Shown here piece by piece: positions 50,690-59,507 of a DNA stretch of 64,000 nucleotides. Positions within the stretch are counted from its first letter, which is position 1. Every line of letters begins with the position of its first letter. A program made the position numbers and the translations under genes. Source of the DNA: Peptococcaceae bacterium CEB3 (GTDB lineage: Bacteria > Bacillota > Desulfitobacteriia > Desulfitobacteriales > Desulfitobacteriaceae); assembly GCA_001029295.1 (NCBI GenBank), contig LDXJ01000064.1, forward strand, positions 1-64,000, given 5' to 3'. The notes below the pieces were generated by a model, which had not been told where the DNA came from, ran no database searches, and saw nothing but the letters and a program-made list of their open reading frames with translations.

Positions 50690-50836
50690 AGGCACCCGGG
50701 CGGGGCGCCTGTTTTGCTGTGCTGAAATGTTGAAAATGGGTGTAATCGCTGGCGGGCCGGCGTGTCCGCGCGGAAAAGCCGCGTTGGGGGAAAAGGAATT
50801 GTTGAGGGAAAACGAATTACTGAAAGGAGAATCGGC

Positions 50837-52027
50837 ATGGGATTTCGCATTAACGATAATGTGACCTGGGTCGGAAAAATTGACTGGGAATTGAGGACTT
50901 TCCATGGGGAGGAACTGTCCACGCACAGGGGATCTTCTTACAATTCTTATCTGGTTCGGGATGAGAAGACAGTTTTGCTCGATACCGTCTGGCAGCCTTT
51001 TACAGAGGAGTTCATCCGGAATTTAAGGAAAGAAGTTCCCCTGGAGGACATCGATTATATCGTCATGAACCATGTCGAAGGGGATCATAGCGGAGCCCTG
51101 CCGGCTCTTATGAAAGAAATCCCGCAGACGCCTATTTATTGCACGGCTAATGCCGTGAAAGAGTTAAAAGGGCACTACCATCAGGATTGGAATTTCGTTC
51201 CGGTGAAGACGGGAGATCGCCTCAGTTTGGGCAAAAAGGAACTCGTTTTTATCGAGGCGAGAATGTTACATTGGCCCGACACGATGTTTTCCTATTTGAC
51301 GGAGGACGCTATTCTTTTCAGCAATGATGCTTTCGGACAGCATTTTGCTTCGGAATTCATGTTTAACGACAAGGTAGACCAAGCGGCTCTCTACGCTGAA
51401 GCTCTGAAGTACTACGCCAATATTTTGACTCCCTTCAGCAAGCTGGTGGAGAATAAAGTCAACGAAGTCGTGAAGCTCGGTCTCCCGCTCAACATGATTT
51501 GCCCCAGCCACGGGATCATTTGGCGTGACAATCCGCTCCAGATTGTTCACAAATATCTGGAATGGGCACAGAATTACCAGGAGAACCAAATCACCATTAT
51601 TTATGACACGATGTGGAACAGCACGCGGAAGATGGCCGAGGCTATCGCGGCCGGGATTCAAACGGTTAACAGTGACATAACGGTGAAACTGTTCAATTCG
51701 GCCCGTTCCGACAAGAATGACATCCTGAGCGAGGTATTCAAATCGCGGGCCATCCTCGTGGGCTCGCCTACCATCAATAAGGGAGTGCTCTTCTCAGTGG
51801 CGGGAATCTTGGAGATGATTAAAGGACTTGGCCTCAAAAACAAGAAAGGGGCTGCTTTTGGCAGCTACGGCTGGAGCGGCGAAGCCGTAAAGTTGATCAA
51901 CGGTGAGTTGGAAAAGGCAGGACTTGCGCTCCTGTCGGACGGTCTGAGAATCACCTGGGTTCCGGATGAAGCGGTGTTGGAAGACTGTCGGGCTTTCGGC
52001 CGTAAAATTGCGGAAGAGTTGGCGTGA
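50837..52027 (+). CDS. Flavodiiron protein (A-type flavoprotein, FprA)
   Basis: 396 residues that reduce oxygen or nitric oxide. The metallo-beta-lactamase domain (1-250) has the diiron ligands in NHVEGDHSGALP and later His and Asp residues (FSNDAFGQHFASE, SHGIIW). The flavodoxin domain (about 253-396) has the FMN loop YDTMWNSTRKMAE and GSYGWSGEA. ATG 50837 has GAAAGGAG upstream. It follows the YgbA-like gene, consistent with NO or O2 detoxification in an anaerobe. No rubredoxin gene is adjacent. Confidence 0.95.
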   Translation: MGFRINDNVTWVGKIDWELRTFHGEELSTHRGSSYNSYLVRDEKTVLLDTVWQPFTEEFIRNLRKEVPLEDIDYIVMNHVEGDHSGALPALMKEIPQTPIYCTANAVKELKGHYHQDWNFVPVKTGDRLSLGKKELVFIEARMLHWPDTMFSYLTEDAILFSNDAFGQHFASEFMFNDKVDQAALYAEALKYYANILTPFSKLVENKVNEVVKLGLPLNMICPSHGIIWRDNPLQIVHKYLEWAQNYQENQITIIYDTMWNSTRKMAEAIAAGIQTVNSDITVKLFNSARSDKNDILSEVFKSRAILVGSPTINKGVLFSVAGILEMIKGLGLKNKKGAAFGSYGWSGEAVKLINGELEKAGLALLSDGLRITWVPDEAVLEDCRAFGRKIAEELA

Positions 52028-52448
52028 GTTCAGATAGAAGCCCGTTCGCGGACGGCGGGAACGCAGAGGGCGCGGGTGGATTTGAACAAGTACGGGTTAG
52101 GGAGAGCTCCTGAATACACAGTGTAGAGGGTGCTGGCTGAGCTCAGGGAGCTCTCAGAAAGAAGTTCTGAGGGCTCTTCCTGTCGGGGGCCGCAGTTTCC
52201 CTCCGGCGGACGGGAGACCCGGGCGACGTTCGAGAAGGAAGGTTAGTGTGGAGAATGCCAGGGCCCGGATGGCCGCGCAGACCCGAGCAATAAATGAGCG
52301 GGCGGGGCCCGGCCGCGACGGCTGATGGCCCGAACGCAACGGAGACCCAGGCAAGCAATGAGCGGGTAGGGCGAGCGTGCTGTTCTGAGTATGATATCGC
52401 GCCGCGGATTTTCGTGAATGACAAGCGGGCGCGAGAGGGGGCAAATGG
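52028..52448 (+). other. Intergenic region between the flavodiiron and PatB genes
   Basis: No gene is supported. A hairpin (GAGCTCTCAGAA with TTCTGAGGGCTC, 52148-52176) followed by a weak T-rich run may terminate the flavodiiron transcript. Further on, two imperfect copies of a roughly 32-base segment containing CAATGAGCGGG lie about 65 bases apart. Confidence 0.45.
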
Positions 52449-53654
52449 GTGGACAGGGAAGTGGACAGGGAATTTGACCGAGTGGTGGAACGCAGGAATA
52501 CGAGTTCCGTTAAGTGGGATTTTAACGAGGAGATCTTTGGAGCCAAAGATGTCTTGCCGATGTGGGTGGCCGACATGGATTTCTTGGCGCCCCAGCCCGT
52601 GATTGAGGCATTGACGCGTCGGGCGGCCCATGGTATTTACGGCTACAGCGAGAGCATGGCGGGGTATTACGAAGCGGTGCGGGACTGGATGTCCGAGCGG
52701 CACGGCTGGAGCATCGAAAAGGACTGGATTGTGTTCAGTCCGGGCGTGGTTCCTGCCCTGAACTGGCTGATCCGGGCTCTGGCCCGACCGGGAGAGAAAG
52801 TGGTAATCCAGCCTCCGGTCTATCCGCCTTTTCAGAAAGCCATAGAAAACAATGGCTGTGAGCCGGTCCATAACCCCCTGAAGTGGGAGAGGGGCCGCTA
52901 TGTCATGGATTTTGCGGGGCTGGAGAAAGAATTTGCGGCCGGGGCCAAAATGCTCATTCTCTGCAGTCCGCATAATCCTGTGGGCCGGGTGTGGGAGCGG
53001 GCCGAGTTGGAGGCACTGGCGGAACTGTGTCTGGCTCATGAGGTGTGCGTTATCGCGGATGAGATTCACAGTGACCTGATTTATCCCGGGAAGGAGCACG
53101 TCTCTTACGGTACTTTGTCGGAAAAAGCAGCGGAGCAGGCTGTCGTCTGTACGGCCCCGAGTAAGACTTTTAACCTCGCGGGCCTGCAGACTTCGAATCT
53201 CATCATTCCCGATCCCGGCCGGCGCCAGGCTTTCCGCAAGGTGATGGAGCTAAACGGCATTCATCATCCCAATGTCTTCGGCCTGACCGCGTTGGAAGCG
53301 GCCTACCGACACGGGGGAGAATGGCTCGACAACCTCATGCTCTACCTGGCGGACAATGTCAAGTTTTTGACGGAATATCTCGCTGACAAGGTGCCCCAGG
53401 TCAAGGTGGTCCAGCCGGAGGGGACATACCTGGTCTGGCTTGATTTCCGGGCTTTGGGACTGGAGGCTGAGGCTCTGCAGGAGTTTTTGCTCAAGTCGGC
53501 TCGGGTGACGCTCAATGCCGGGTACACTTTCGGGCCGGGTGGGGCGGGTTTTGCCCGGATGAACATCGCCTGTCCGCGTGCGACTTTGCAAGAAGGGTTA
53601 GGCAGGATCGCGCGGGCGATAGGGGAACTGCGGGCGGGCGAAGGACAGGGGTAA
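52449..53654 (+). CDS. PatB/MalY-type PLP-dependent C-S lyase (cystathionine beta-lyase family)
   Basis: 401-residue class I/II aminotransferase fold. Signatures are WDFNEEIFGAKDVLPMWVADMDF, typical of PatB/MalY, PHNPVGRVW, IADEIHSDLIYPG and SKTFNLAGLQTSN with the PLP lysine. The expected activity is beta-lyase on cystathionine or cysteine conjugates; aminotransferase activity cannot be excluded. GTG 52449 is chosen for the GAGGGGG site. The first 12 codons contain a 12-bp duplication (MDREVDREF), so GTG 52461 is an alternative start. Confidence 0.9.
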   Translation: MDREVDREFDRVVERRNTSSVKWDFNEEIFGAKDVLPMWVADMDFLAPQPVIEALTRRAAHGIYGYSESMAGYYEAVRDWMSERHGWSIEKDWIVFSPGVVPALNWLIRALARPGEKVVIQPPVYPPFQKAIENNGCEPVHNPLKWERGRYVMDFAGLEKEFAAGAKMLILCSPHNPVGRVWERAELEALAELCLAHEVCVIADEIHSDLIYPGKEHVSYGTLSEKAAEQAVVCTAPSKTFNLAGLQTSNLIIPDPGRRQAFRKVMELNGIHHPNVFGLTALEAAYRHGGEWLDNLMLYLADNVKFLTEYLADKVPQVKVVQPEGTYLVWLDFRALGLEAEALQEFLLKSARVTLNAGYTFGPGGAGFARMNIACPRATLQEGLGRIARAIGELRAGEGQG

Positions 53655-53783
53655 AATAAGAACAGCTTTCACCCGACCGCTGCGAGAAGTAAGGCGGAAA
53701 GCGGGAGCAAGGTCGCCCCGGCACGATTTGCGGCCTTTGAGCCCGGCCGTTCCTGGGAAAAAGGAGAAGGGGCCCTAAGGCGG

Positions 53784-53867
53784 GATTTGACGTCAGGGCG
53801 GGCAGATTCGATATCAAGGTCGGCGGACCCGTTGTCAAGGCCGACGGATTCGCTGTCAGGGCCGGCG
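53784..53867 (+). repeat. 21-bp degenerate tandem repeat, 4 units
   Basis: Four 21-base units with core GTCAGGGCCGGCG lie immediately upstream of the second DHA2 exporter; the ribosome site follows directly. Confidence 0.8.
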
Positions 53868-53881
53868 AGAGGAGTGGAGAG

Positions 53882-55372
53882 TTGTTTAAGAGAGAAACGG
53901 TGAGGGTGTTTGTCCTGGTCAGCGTGATGCTGGCTATGTTCATGGCCGCGGTGGAAGGAACAATTGTGGCCACAGCCATGCCGAGCATCGTCGGGGACTT
54001 GGGCGGTTTTACCCTCTTCAGCTGGGTTTTTTCAGCCTTTCTCCTGGCACAAACCGTCACCATTCCTATTTACGGCAAGCTGGCCGACTTGTACGGCCGC
54101 AAGCCCGTCTTCGTCTTGGGTGCGGTGGTATTTCTAGCCGGCTCCACCCTCTGTGGGCTGGCGACCAGTATGAATCAGCTTATCCTTTACCGCTTGATCC
54201 AAGGATTGGGGGCGGGGGCGGTGCAGCCGATTGCCACCACGATAGTCGGAGACATTTACAATCTCGAGGAACGGGCTCAAGTCCAGGGTTACCTTTCGGG
54301 CGTCTGGGGCTTTGCCTCGATCATCGGTCCGGCCGTGGGCGGGCTGTTCGTGCAGTATGCTCGCTGGTCTTGGGTCTTTTGGATAAACATTCCTGTCGGG
54401 CTCCTATCCGCTTTGGGCATTATCCTCTTCTTCCGGGAAACTGTGGCCCAACGCGCACATAAGGTCGACTACCTCGGATCAGGATTGATCTTTGTGGCCA
54501 TCAGTGCCTTGATGGTGGTCTTGATCCAGGCCGGGACGGTCTGGTCCTGGGGATCGGCGCCTGTTCTGGGGCTTTCGGCGGTCTTCGTGGCGGGAAGTTT
54601 CCTTTTTGTCGTCAGGGAGAAAAAAGCGCCGGAGCCGGTTATGCCCTTGGAAATCTGGCACGACCGCTTGATTGCCGTGGCTAATTTGGCCTCTTTGACC
54701 ACGGGGATCGTGCTGGTCGGGATCGACACTTTCCTGCCGACTTTTGTCCAGGGCGTCATGAATAAAAGTCCTATTGTCGCCGGTTTTGCTTTAGCTGTGA
54801 TGTCCATAGGCTGGACTTTGTCCGCTACGGTGGCCGGACGCATGATTCTGCGGCTGGGTTATCGGAACACCGCTCTCAGCGGAGGTCTCTGGCTGGTCAT
54901 CGGGTCTGTTTTTTTTGTCACCCTTCAACCTGCTCGGGGATGGTTCTGGGCTGCCGGCGGTTCTTTCTTGGTCGGTGTGGGTATGGGCTTGGCGCGCACT
55001 GTCTTCATCGTGGCGGTTCAGAGCAGTGTGGCCTGGGAGATGCGCGGGGCGGCCACGGCGGCCAACATGTTCACCGGGATTTTGGGCAACACGGTGGGGG
55101 CCGCACTTCTGGGCGGGGTTCTCAATAACCGGATGACCGCATATCTCAGACATATTCCGGCGGGCAAGGGGGCGCCGCTCAACCTGGATGTTGTGAATTC
55201 CCTTTTGGATCCCCAGAAAAGGCAATCCCTGTCCACCGAAATGTTGCGAGTACTGCAGAGGGGTTTGACGATTTCTCTCCACACGGTTTACTGGGGGGTT
55301 ATGGTCCTGTCTTTCGCCAGTTTGGTCCTGATCTATTTCCTGCCCCGCTGGGTTAAGGAGGAAGGTGAATGA
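53882..55372 (+). CDS. MFS drug exporter, EmrB/QacA (DHA2) family, second copy
   Basis: 496 residues, 14 helices. It shows MAAVEGTIVATAMPSIVGDLGG in helix 1, GKLADLYGRKPVFVLG after helix 2, RLIQGLGAGAVQPIATTIVGDIY and GFASIIGPAVGGLFVQ (motif C). The N-terminus fits the subgroup that exports hydrophobic drugs or dyes. TTG 53882 has GAGGAGTGGAG upstream. Its 3' end overlaps the metallophosphoesterase by 8 bases, so the two are cotranscribed. It is not close to the exporter at 36735. Confidence 0.9.
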   Translation: MFKRETVRVFVLVSVMLAMFMAAVEGTIVATAMPSIVGDLGGFTLFSWVFSAFLLAQTVTIPIYGKLADLYGRKPVFVLGAVVFLAGSTLCGLATSMNQLILYRLIQGLGAGAVQPIATTIVGDIYNLEERAQVQGYLSGVWGFASIIGPAVGGLFVQYARWSWVFWINIPVGLLSALGIILFFRETVAQRAHKVDYLGSGLIFVAISALMVVLIQAGTVWSWGSAPVLGLSAVFVAGSFLFVVREKKAPEPVMPLEIWHDRLIAVANLASLTTGIVLVGIDTFLPTFVQGVMNKSPIVAGFALAVMSIGWTLSATVAGRMILRLGYRNTALSGGLWLVIGSVFFVTLQPARGWFWAAGGSFLVGVGMGLARTVFIVAVQSSVAWEMRGAATAANMFTGILGNTVGAALLGGVLNNRMTAYLRHIPAGKGAPLNLDVVNSLLDPQKRQSLSTEMLRVLQRGLTISLHTVYWGVMVLSFASLVLIYFLPRWVKEEGE

Positions 55373-56588
55373 GAGCTCTTCGCTTGGCAAGAGGGCGAGT
55401 CTTTCCGGTAAGGGGTGTGTGGAAGCCTTGAAAGGAATCAGATTGCTCCTCTATTCGGCCGCAGGCATCAGTTTCGCCTTATACGCGGGTCTTTGTTACT
55501 ACGTGGGCCTGCGCGGCTGGCAGTTCTTTTTCAGCTATCTTCCCCTGCTCCCGCCAACGGTCTATTGGATTGGTTTTTGGATAGTGGCTATGGCTTATTT
55601 GGCGGGCCGTTTGGGCGAAAGGGTTTTACCCGAGACGGTGGGTCACATTCTCAACGTGATCGGTTCTTATTGGTTGGGGATCATGTTCTATGCTCTCTTG
55701 GTGCTGGCCGCTGTGGACCTGATGCGCGGGTTGAATGATAAATTCCGCTTTTCACCTCATTTCCTGTCACGGGGGCCGTGGTTGGGGTGGGCAATTTTTC
55801 TCGTCCTGCTCGGACTGGTTCTCTACGGCCTGCGGAATGCCCGTCACCCGATCGTAAACCATTATAACCTGACTATCGGCAAAAAAGCCGGTAGCCTGGG
55901 AGAATTACACATAGTCCTCATCTCCGACATTCATTTGGGCGCGATTATGAATAACGGCCGTTTGGCTGAACTGGTGGAGAGCGTGAATGCTCTGAAGCCG
56001 GACCTGGTCCTCTTGGGCGGGGATGTGATCGATGAAAATGTGGAGCGGGTGATCCGGCAGGACATGCGGATGAACCTCAGCCGCTTGCAAGCTCCTTTCG
56101 GAGTCTACGCCGTGCTGGGCAATCATGAATATCTGGGCGGGCATGTGCGGGAGGCTCTGGCCTATATGGCTGAAGCCGGGGTGCATATGCTGCGCGATAG
56201 TTCGGTCAAAGTAGCCGACAGTTTTTACCTGGTGGGGCGGGATGACCGGAGCGCACGCCATTTTACCGGCCGCTTGCGCCGGCCCCTGGCGGATCTGCTC
56301 GAAGGCTTGGACCGCTCCTTGCCGGTGATCGTACTGGACCACCAGCCCAGTCATCTGGAAGAAGCGGAAAGGGCGGGTGTCGATCTTCAGCTTTCCGGTC
56401 ACACCCACAAGGGTCAGCTTTTCCCCATCCAGCTCCTTACCCGGCGCCTGTTTGCGGACGATTTCGGATTGCTGGAAAAAGACGATTTCCGAGTTATCGT
56501 TTCCTCCGGCTTTGGCACCTGGGGACCGCCTCTGCGGGTGGGGAACAGACCGGAGATCGTCGAAATTACCGTTCGTTTCGGGCCGTGA
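55365..56588 (+). CDS. Membrane-anchored metallophosphoesterase (YkuE/YaeI-like)
   Basis: 407 residues. Four helices in the first 170 residues precede a calcineurin-like domain: DIHLGAIMNN, LLGGDVIDENVERV, LGNHEYLGGH, HQPSHLEEA and SGHTHKGQLFP give the five metal-binding blocks. Relatives act on lipids or UDP-linked substrates at the membrane, but the substrate is not predictable. GTG 55365 overlaps the end of the exporter gene and has AAGGAGG just upstream. Confidence 0.9.
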   Translation: MNESSSLGKRASLSGKGCVEALKGIRLLLYSAAGISFALYAGLCYYVGLRGWQFFFSYLPLLPPTVYWIGFWIVAMAYLAGRLGERVLPETVGHILNVIGSYWLGIMFYALLVLAAVDLMRGLNDKFRFSPHFLSRGPWLGWAIFLVLLGLVLYGLRNARHPIVNHYNLTIGKKAGSLGELHIVLISDIHLGAIMNNGRLAELVESVNALKPDLVLLGGDVIDENVERVIRQDMRMNLSRLQAPFGVYAVLGNHEYLGGHVREALAYMAEAGVHMLRDSSVKVADSFYLVGRDDRSARHFTGRLRRPLADLLEGLDRSLPVIVLDHQPSHLEEAERAGVDLQLSGHTHKGQLFPIQLLTRRLFADDFGLLEKDDFRVIVSSGFGTWGPPLRVGNRPEIVEITVRFGP

Positions 56589-56778
56589 GCGTTGCGGACT
56601 GTCATCCTAACGATGGCCTTATTTATTGGCGGTGTTGGGGAAGCGAAGTCTTAATCGTTAAGTTTAGAGTTCGGGTTGGTTTGCTGAGGTGAACCGGGGC
56701 CTATGTTGATCGAGTGGGAGCAGAGCGTTGGCGCCGTTTACAGGAGGCTCAGTTTTGGCTAAAATATTGTCGGGAGCG

Positions 56779-56804
56779 GGCTTTTCCAACGAAAGAGCCT
56801 TTTT
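56779..56804 (+). terminator. Terminator-like hairpin just upstream of htpG
   Basis: GGCTTTTC pairs with GAAAGAGCC (one bulge), followed by T5. It lies only 30 bases before htpG, so it could end the previous transcript or act as an attenuator. Confidence 0.5.
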
Positions 56805-56836
56805 AATTAAAAATCAGAAGTGAGGGGTTATTGACC

Positions 56837-58684
56837 ATGAGTACCGGTGTCGAAACGAAAGAATTTCAAACGGAAATCCGGCAGTTGCTGGATATTGTCA
56901 TCAATTCGCTCTACACAGATAAGGAGATTTTCCTGCGCGAGCTTATATCCAACGCCGCGGACGCCATGGAAAAAGTACGTTACCTTCAACTCACAGGGGC
57001 TGACGTCAAGGATGGGGATCTACCCCTGGAAATCACCCTGACGGCGGAAGAGGAGACCCATACTTTAACCGTTGCCGACCCCGGAATCGGTATGACCCGG
57101 GAGGAACTGGTGGAAAATCTGGGGACCATTGCCCATTCCGGTTCCAAAGAATTTATCAAACGCCTGGCGGAAGGAACTCAGGATTTTAAGCTGATTGGCC
57201 AGTTCGGGGTGGGATTTTATTCGGCTTTCATGGTGGCCGACAAAGTAGAGCTTTACACCCGCTCCTATCGTCCCGAGGCCGGGGGTTGCCTCTGGATTTC
57301 TGACGGCAGCGGCAGTTATACGGTTGAGGACGCCCCCGACTTGGCGCGGGGCACCAAAATCATCCTGCACCTGAAAGAAGATGCCCGGGATTTTGCCAAG
57401 GAAGAGACCCTGAAAAGAATCGTTAAGCAGTATTCCGGGTTTGTGCCCTATCCAGTTCTCCTCAACGGCCAAAAGGTAAACACGGTTCAAGCCCTCTGGA
57501 CCAAGAACAAAAATGAGATTACGGATGAAGAGTACAACGAATTCTATAAGTACGTCGCTGATGCCTATGATGAGCCTCTCTTTCGGCTGCACTTCGCTTC
57601 CGATGCTCCCATCTCTTTACAATCCCTCTTATTTGTCCCCAAGGAAAACTTTGAGCATTGGGGGTTCGGCCGCTTGGACCCGGGGGTCAACCTTTACTGC
57701 AAAAAGGTGCTTATCCAAGAACAGTCCAAAGATATCCTGCCTGAGTGGATGCGCTTTGTCAAAGGGGTAATTGACAGCGAGGAACTTCCGCTCAATATTT
57801 CCCGGGAAACCATGCAGGACAGCGCTTTGGTTCAGAAGATCAACAAAGCCGTTACCAGCCGCTTCCTTAAATTTTTGGACGAACAGGCTAAGTCGGAACC
57901 GGAAAAGTACAAGGAGTTCTACGACAAATTCGGGGTCTTCATTAAGGAAGGGGCGGCCAACGATTTCGGCCACCGCAATGAACTGGTCAAGCTGCTGCGC
58001 TTTGAGTCTATGAAAACGGAGGCAGGCAAATTCATCTCCCTCTCAGATTACATTCAGAACATGGCCGAAGGGCAAAAAGCCGTCTATTATGTCAACGGCC
58101 CCAGCCGGGAGGTCATCGAAGCGGGCCCTTACTTGGAAGTCTTCCGCAGCAAAGGTCTGGATGTCATCTACACGCGTGAGGCGATTGAGGATTACGTCTT
58201 AAGTCTTATGGGTGAATTTGAAGGGAAGAAACTGATTTCGGCCGATCAAGCGGAACTCGATCTCGACCTGCCGGATCAGGAACAGAAGGCCGAGGGGGAA
58301 GGGAGCTTGAGTGAGGAAGCGCTCAACGCGCTCACGGCCTGGCTGAAAGAAGTTTTGGCCAGTAAGGTGACGGAAGTTCGCGTTTCCAAGCGTTTGGCGG
58401 ACAGCCCGGCCATCGTGCTCAGTCCTTACGGAACCTATAGTATGCAGCGTATGATGCAGCTTGTGAACCGGGATTTGAACCAAGCGGGTCCCGCAATTCT
58501 GGAGATCAATCGGAACCATCCGCTGATTAAACGCCTTCAGACCCTGCATGAGCAGAACGATCCTTTCGCTCAAACCGCGGCGGAACAGATCTTCGAAAAT
58601 GCCAGGATCGCGGCGGGTCTGATCGTCGATCCGCGCGAGATGGTGAACAGGTTGTACGAGATCCTGGAGCGGGCTCTCAAATGA
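56837..58684 (+). CDS. htpG: HSP90-family chaperone HtpG
   Basis: About 615-residue cytoplasmic ATP-dependent chaperone. GHKL ATPase motifs are ELISNAADAMEKVR, DPGIGMTREEL, LGTIAHSGSKEF and IGQFGVGFYSAFMVAD; the middle domain has NISRETMQ and the C-terminal dimerisation domain is complete. ATG 56837 with GAGGGG upstream is chosen over TTG 56831. The 248-base gap upstream has no CIRCE element that I can see. Confidence 0.97.
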   Translation: MSTGVETKEFQTEIRQLLDIVINSLYTDKEIFLRELISNAADAMEKVRYLQLTGADVKDGDLPLEITLTAEEETHTLTVADPGIGMTREELVENLGTIAHSGSKEFIKRLAEGTQDFKLIGQFGVGFYSAFMVADKVELYTRSYRPEAGGCLWISDGSGSYTVEDAPDLARGTKIILHLKEDARDFAKEETLKRIVKQYSGFVPYPVLLNGQKVNTVQALWTKNKNEITDEEYNEFYKYVADAYDEPLFRLHFASDAPISLQSLLFVPKENFEHWGFGRLDPGVNLYCKKVLIQEQSKDILPEWMRFVKGVIDSEELPLNISRETMQDSALVQKINKAVTSRFLKFLDEQAKSEPEKYKEFYDKFGVFIKEGAANDFGHRNELVKLLRFESMKTEAGKFISLSDYIQNMAEGQKAVYYVNGPSREVIEAGPYLEVFRSKGLDVIYTREAIEDYVLSLMGEFEGKKLISADQAELDLDLPDQEQKAEGEGSLSEEALNALTAWLKEVLASKVTEVRVSKRLADSPAIVLSPYGTYSMQRMMQLVNRDLNQAGPAILEINRNHPLIKRLQTLHEQNDPFAQTAAEQIFENARIAAGLIVDPREMVNRLYEILERALK

Positions 58685-58716
58685 CGATTTAAAAATTTAC
58701 CGTTTGCCTTTTTAAA

Positions 58717-58757
58717 TTGCACATTGTTATTGCACTTGATACAATAACAATGTGCAA
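58717..58757 (+). promoter_or_regulatory. 16-bp inverted repeat and promoter overlap ahead of mazEF
   Basis: TTGCACATTGTTATTG and its exact complement flank a 9-base spacer. A TTGCAC hexamer inside it is 17 bases from TGCAAT. This fits an operator for the ribbon-helix-helix antitoxin (autorepression), or a stem at the 5' end of the transcript. Confidence 0.65.
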
Positions 58758-58787
58758 TATTAGTTTCCGGCAAAGGAGTGGGGCTGA

Positions 58788-59060
58788 ATGGGCGCCAAAC
58801 TAAAAAACGTCACCTTTTCTCTCCCGGTGGAACTCATTCATAAGCTGAAAGGGTATGCTCAGGAAGAGTACATTCCCTCAGTCAATGCCGGCGTCAGAGA
58901 AGCTATCGAAGAGTATGTGACAAAGCTTGAAAAAGAAAAACTCTATCGCGAAATGTTGAAAGCCGCTGATGATCCTTTATTCGTCAGAGATTTAGCTGAG
59001 AATATGCAGGCTTTTGAGGCCTCTGACAGAGAGCCTCTGGGGCGGGAGGAGGAATGGTAG
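58788..59060 (+). CDS. Ribbon-helix-helix antitoxin (MazE-like)
   Basis: 90 residues. The N-terminus KLKNVTFSLPVELIHKLKGYAQEEYIPSVNAGVREAIEEYVTKLEKEKL is a ribbon-helix-helix DNA-binding module; the C-terminal acidic tail (AADDPLFVRDLAENMQAFEASDREPL) is the likely toxin-binding part. The ATG follows AAAGGAGTGGGG. It overlaps the toxin gene by 7 bases. It probably binds the inverted repeat at 58717. Confidence 0.85.
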   Translation: MGAKLKNVTFSLPVELIHKLKGYAQEEYIPSVNAGVREAIEEYVTKLEKEKLYREMLKAADDPLFVRDLAENMQAFEASDREPLGREEEW

Positions 59061-59401
59061 ATTATCAGTGGGGGGTTTTCTGGGCGAACTTGGACCCAGC
59101 CAGGGGATCGGAGCAAGCGGGAGTGCGTCCGGTTTTGGTCGTGTCAGTCGAAGAAGTTAACAAGGTATTGCCAGTTCTGACGGTCCTTTCTTTGACATCC
59201 CTGAAAGAGGGCAGAAAAATCTACCCTGTCGAGGTGTTCCTACCGGCGTCTGAGACGGGACTGCCCAGAGACTCCATAGCGATGGCCTATCAAATACGTT
59301 CGATAGCCAAAAGCAGACTGGGGGAAAAGTGCGGAGCGATCGTTTCAGCAAGTCTGCGAGAGCAGATAAGATCGGCTGTTAAGCTTTACCTGGACTTATA
59401 G
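59054..59401 (+). CDS. MazF/PemK-type endoribonuclease toxin
   Basis: 115 residues with the MazF fold: WGVFWANLDPARGSEQAGVRPVLVVS has the Arg and Gly of the active-site loop (DPARGSEQ), LTVLSLTS and PRDSIAMAYQIRSIAKSRL give the rest. The enzyme cleaves mRNA at short sequences. Its TAG stop (59399-59401) is formed partly by the first bases of a 76-bp TnpB-derived mini-element, so the last residues may differ from the ancestral toxin. It follows the antitoxin with overlap. Confidence 0.92.
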   Translation: MVDYQWGVFWANLDPARGSEQAGVRPVLVVSVEEVNKVLPVLTVLSLTSLKEGRKIYPVEVFLPASETGLPRDSIAMAYQIRSIAKSRLGEKCGAIVSASLREQIRSAVKLYLDL

Positions 59402-59475
59402 AACGTGCGCGCATTCAGTAGGAGCTGAGTGCTGGAACTTGGGAATTCTCGCGTTTCAACGCGAGGAGGAAGTCA
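59400..59475 (+). mobile_element. 76-bp mini-element carrying both ends of the TnpB transposon
   Basis: TTAT plus AGAACGTGCGCG (left end) is followed after about 24 bases by 42 bases that match the right end of the 34922-36490 element with about three differences, including the CGCGTTTCAACGCG hairpin and GAGGAAGTCA terminus. It has no coding capacity. It behaves like a non-autonomous (MITE-like) derivative inserted after a TTAT target, within the last codon of mazF. Confidence 0.85.
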
Positions 59476-59507
59476 AAGGGTAGGGATCAATACTTTCCCT
59501 GGGATTT

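Noticed and set aside
53714-53728. Sigma-54 promoter-like GGCACGATTTGC
   Set aside because: Only eight bases separate GG and GC; ten are required.
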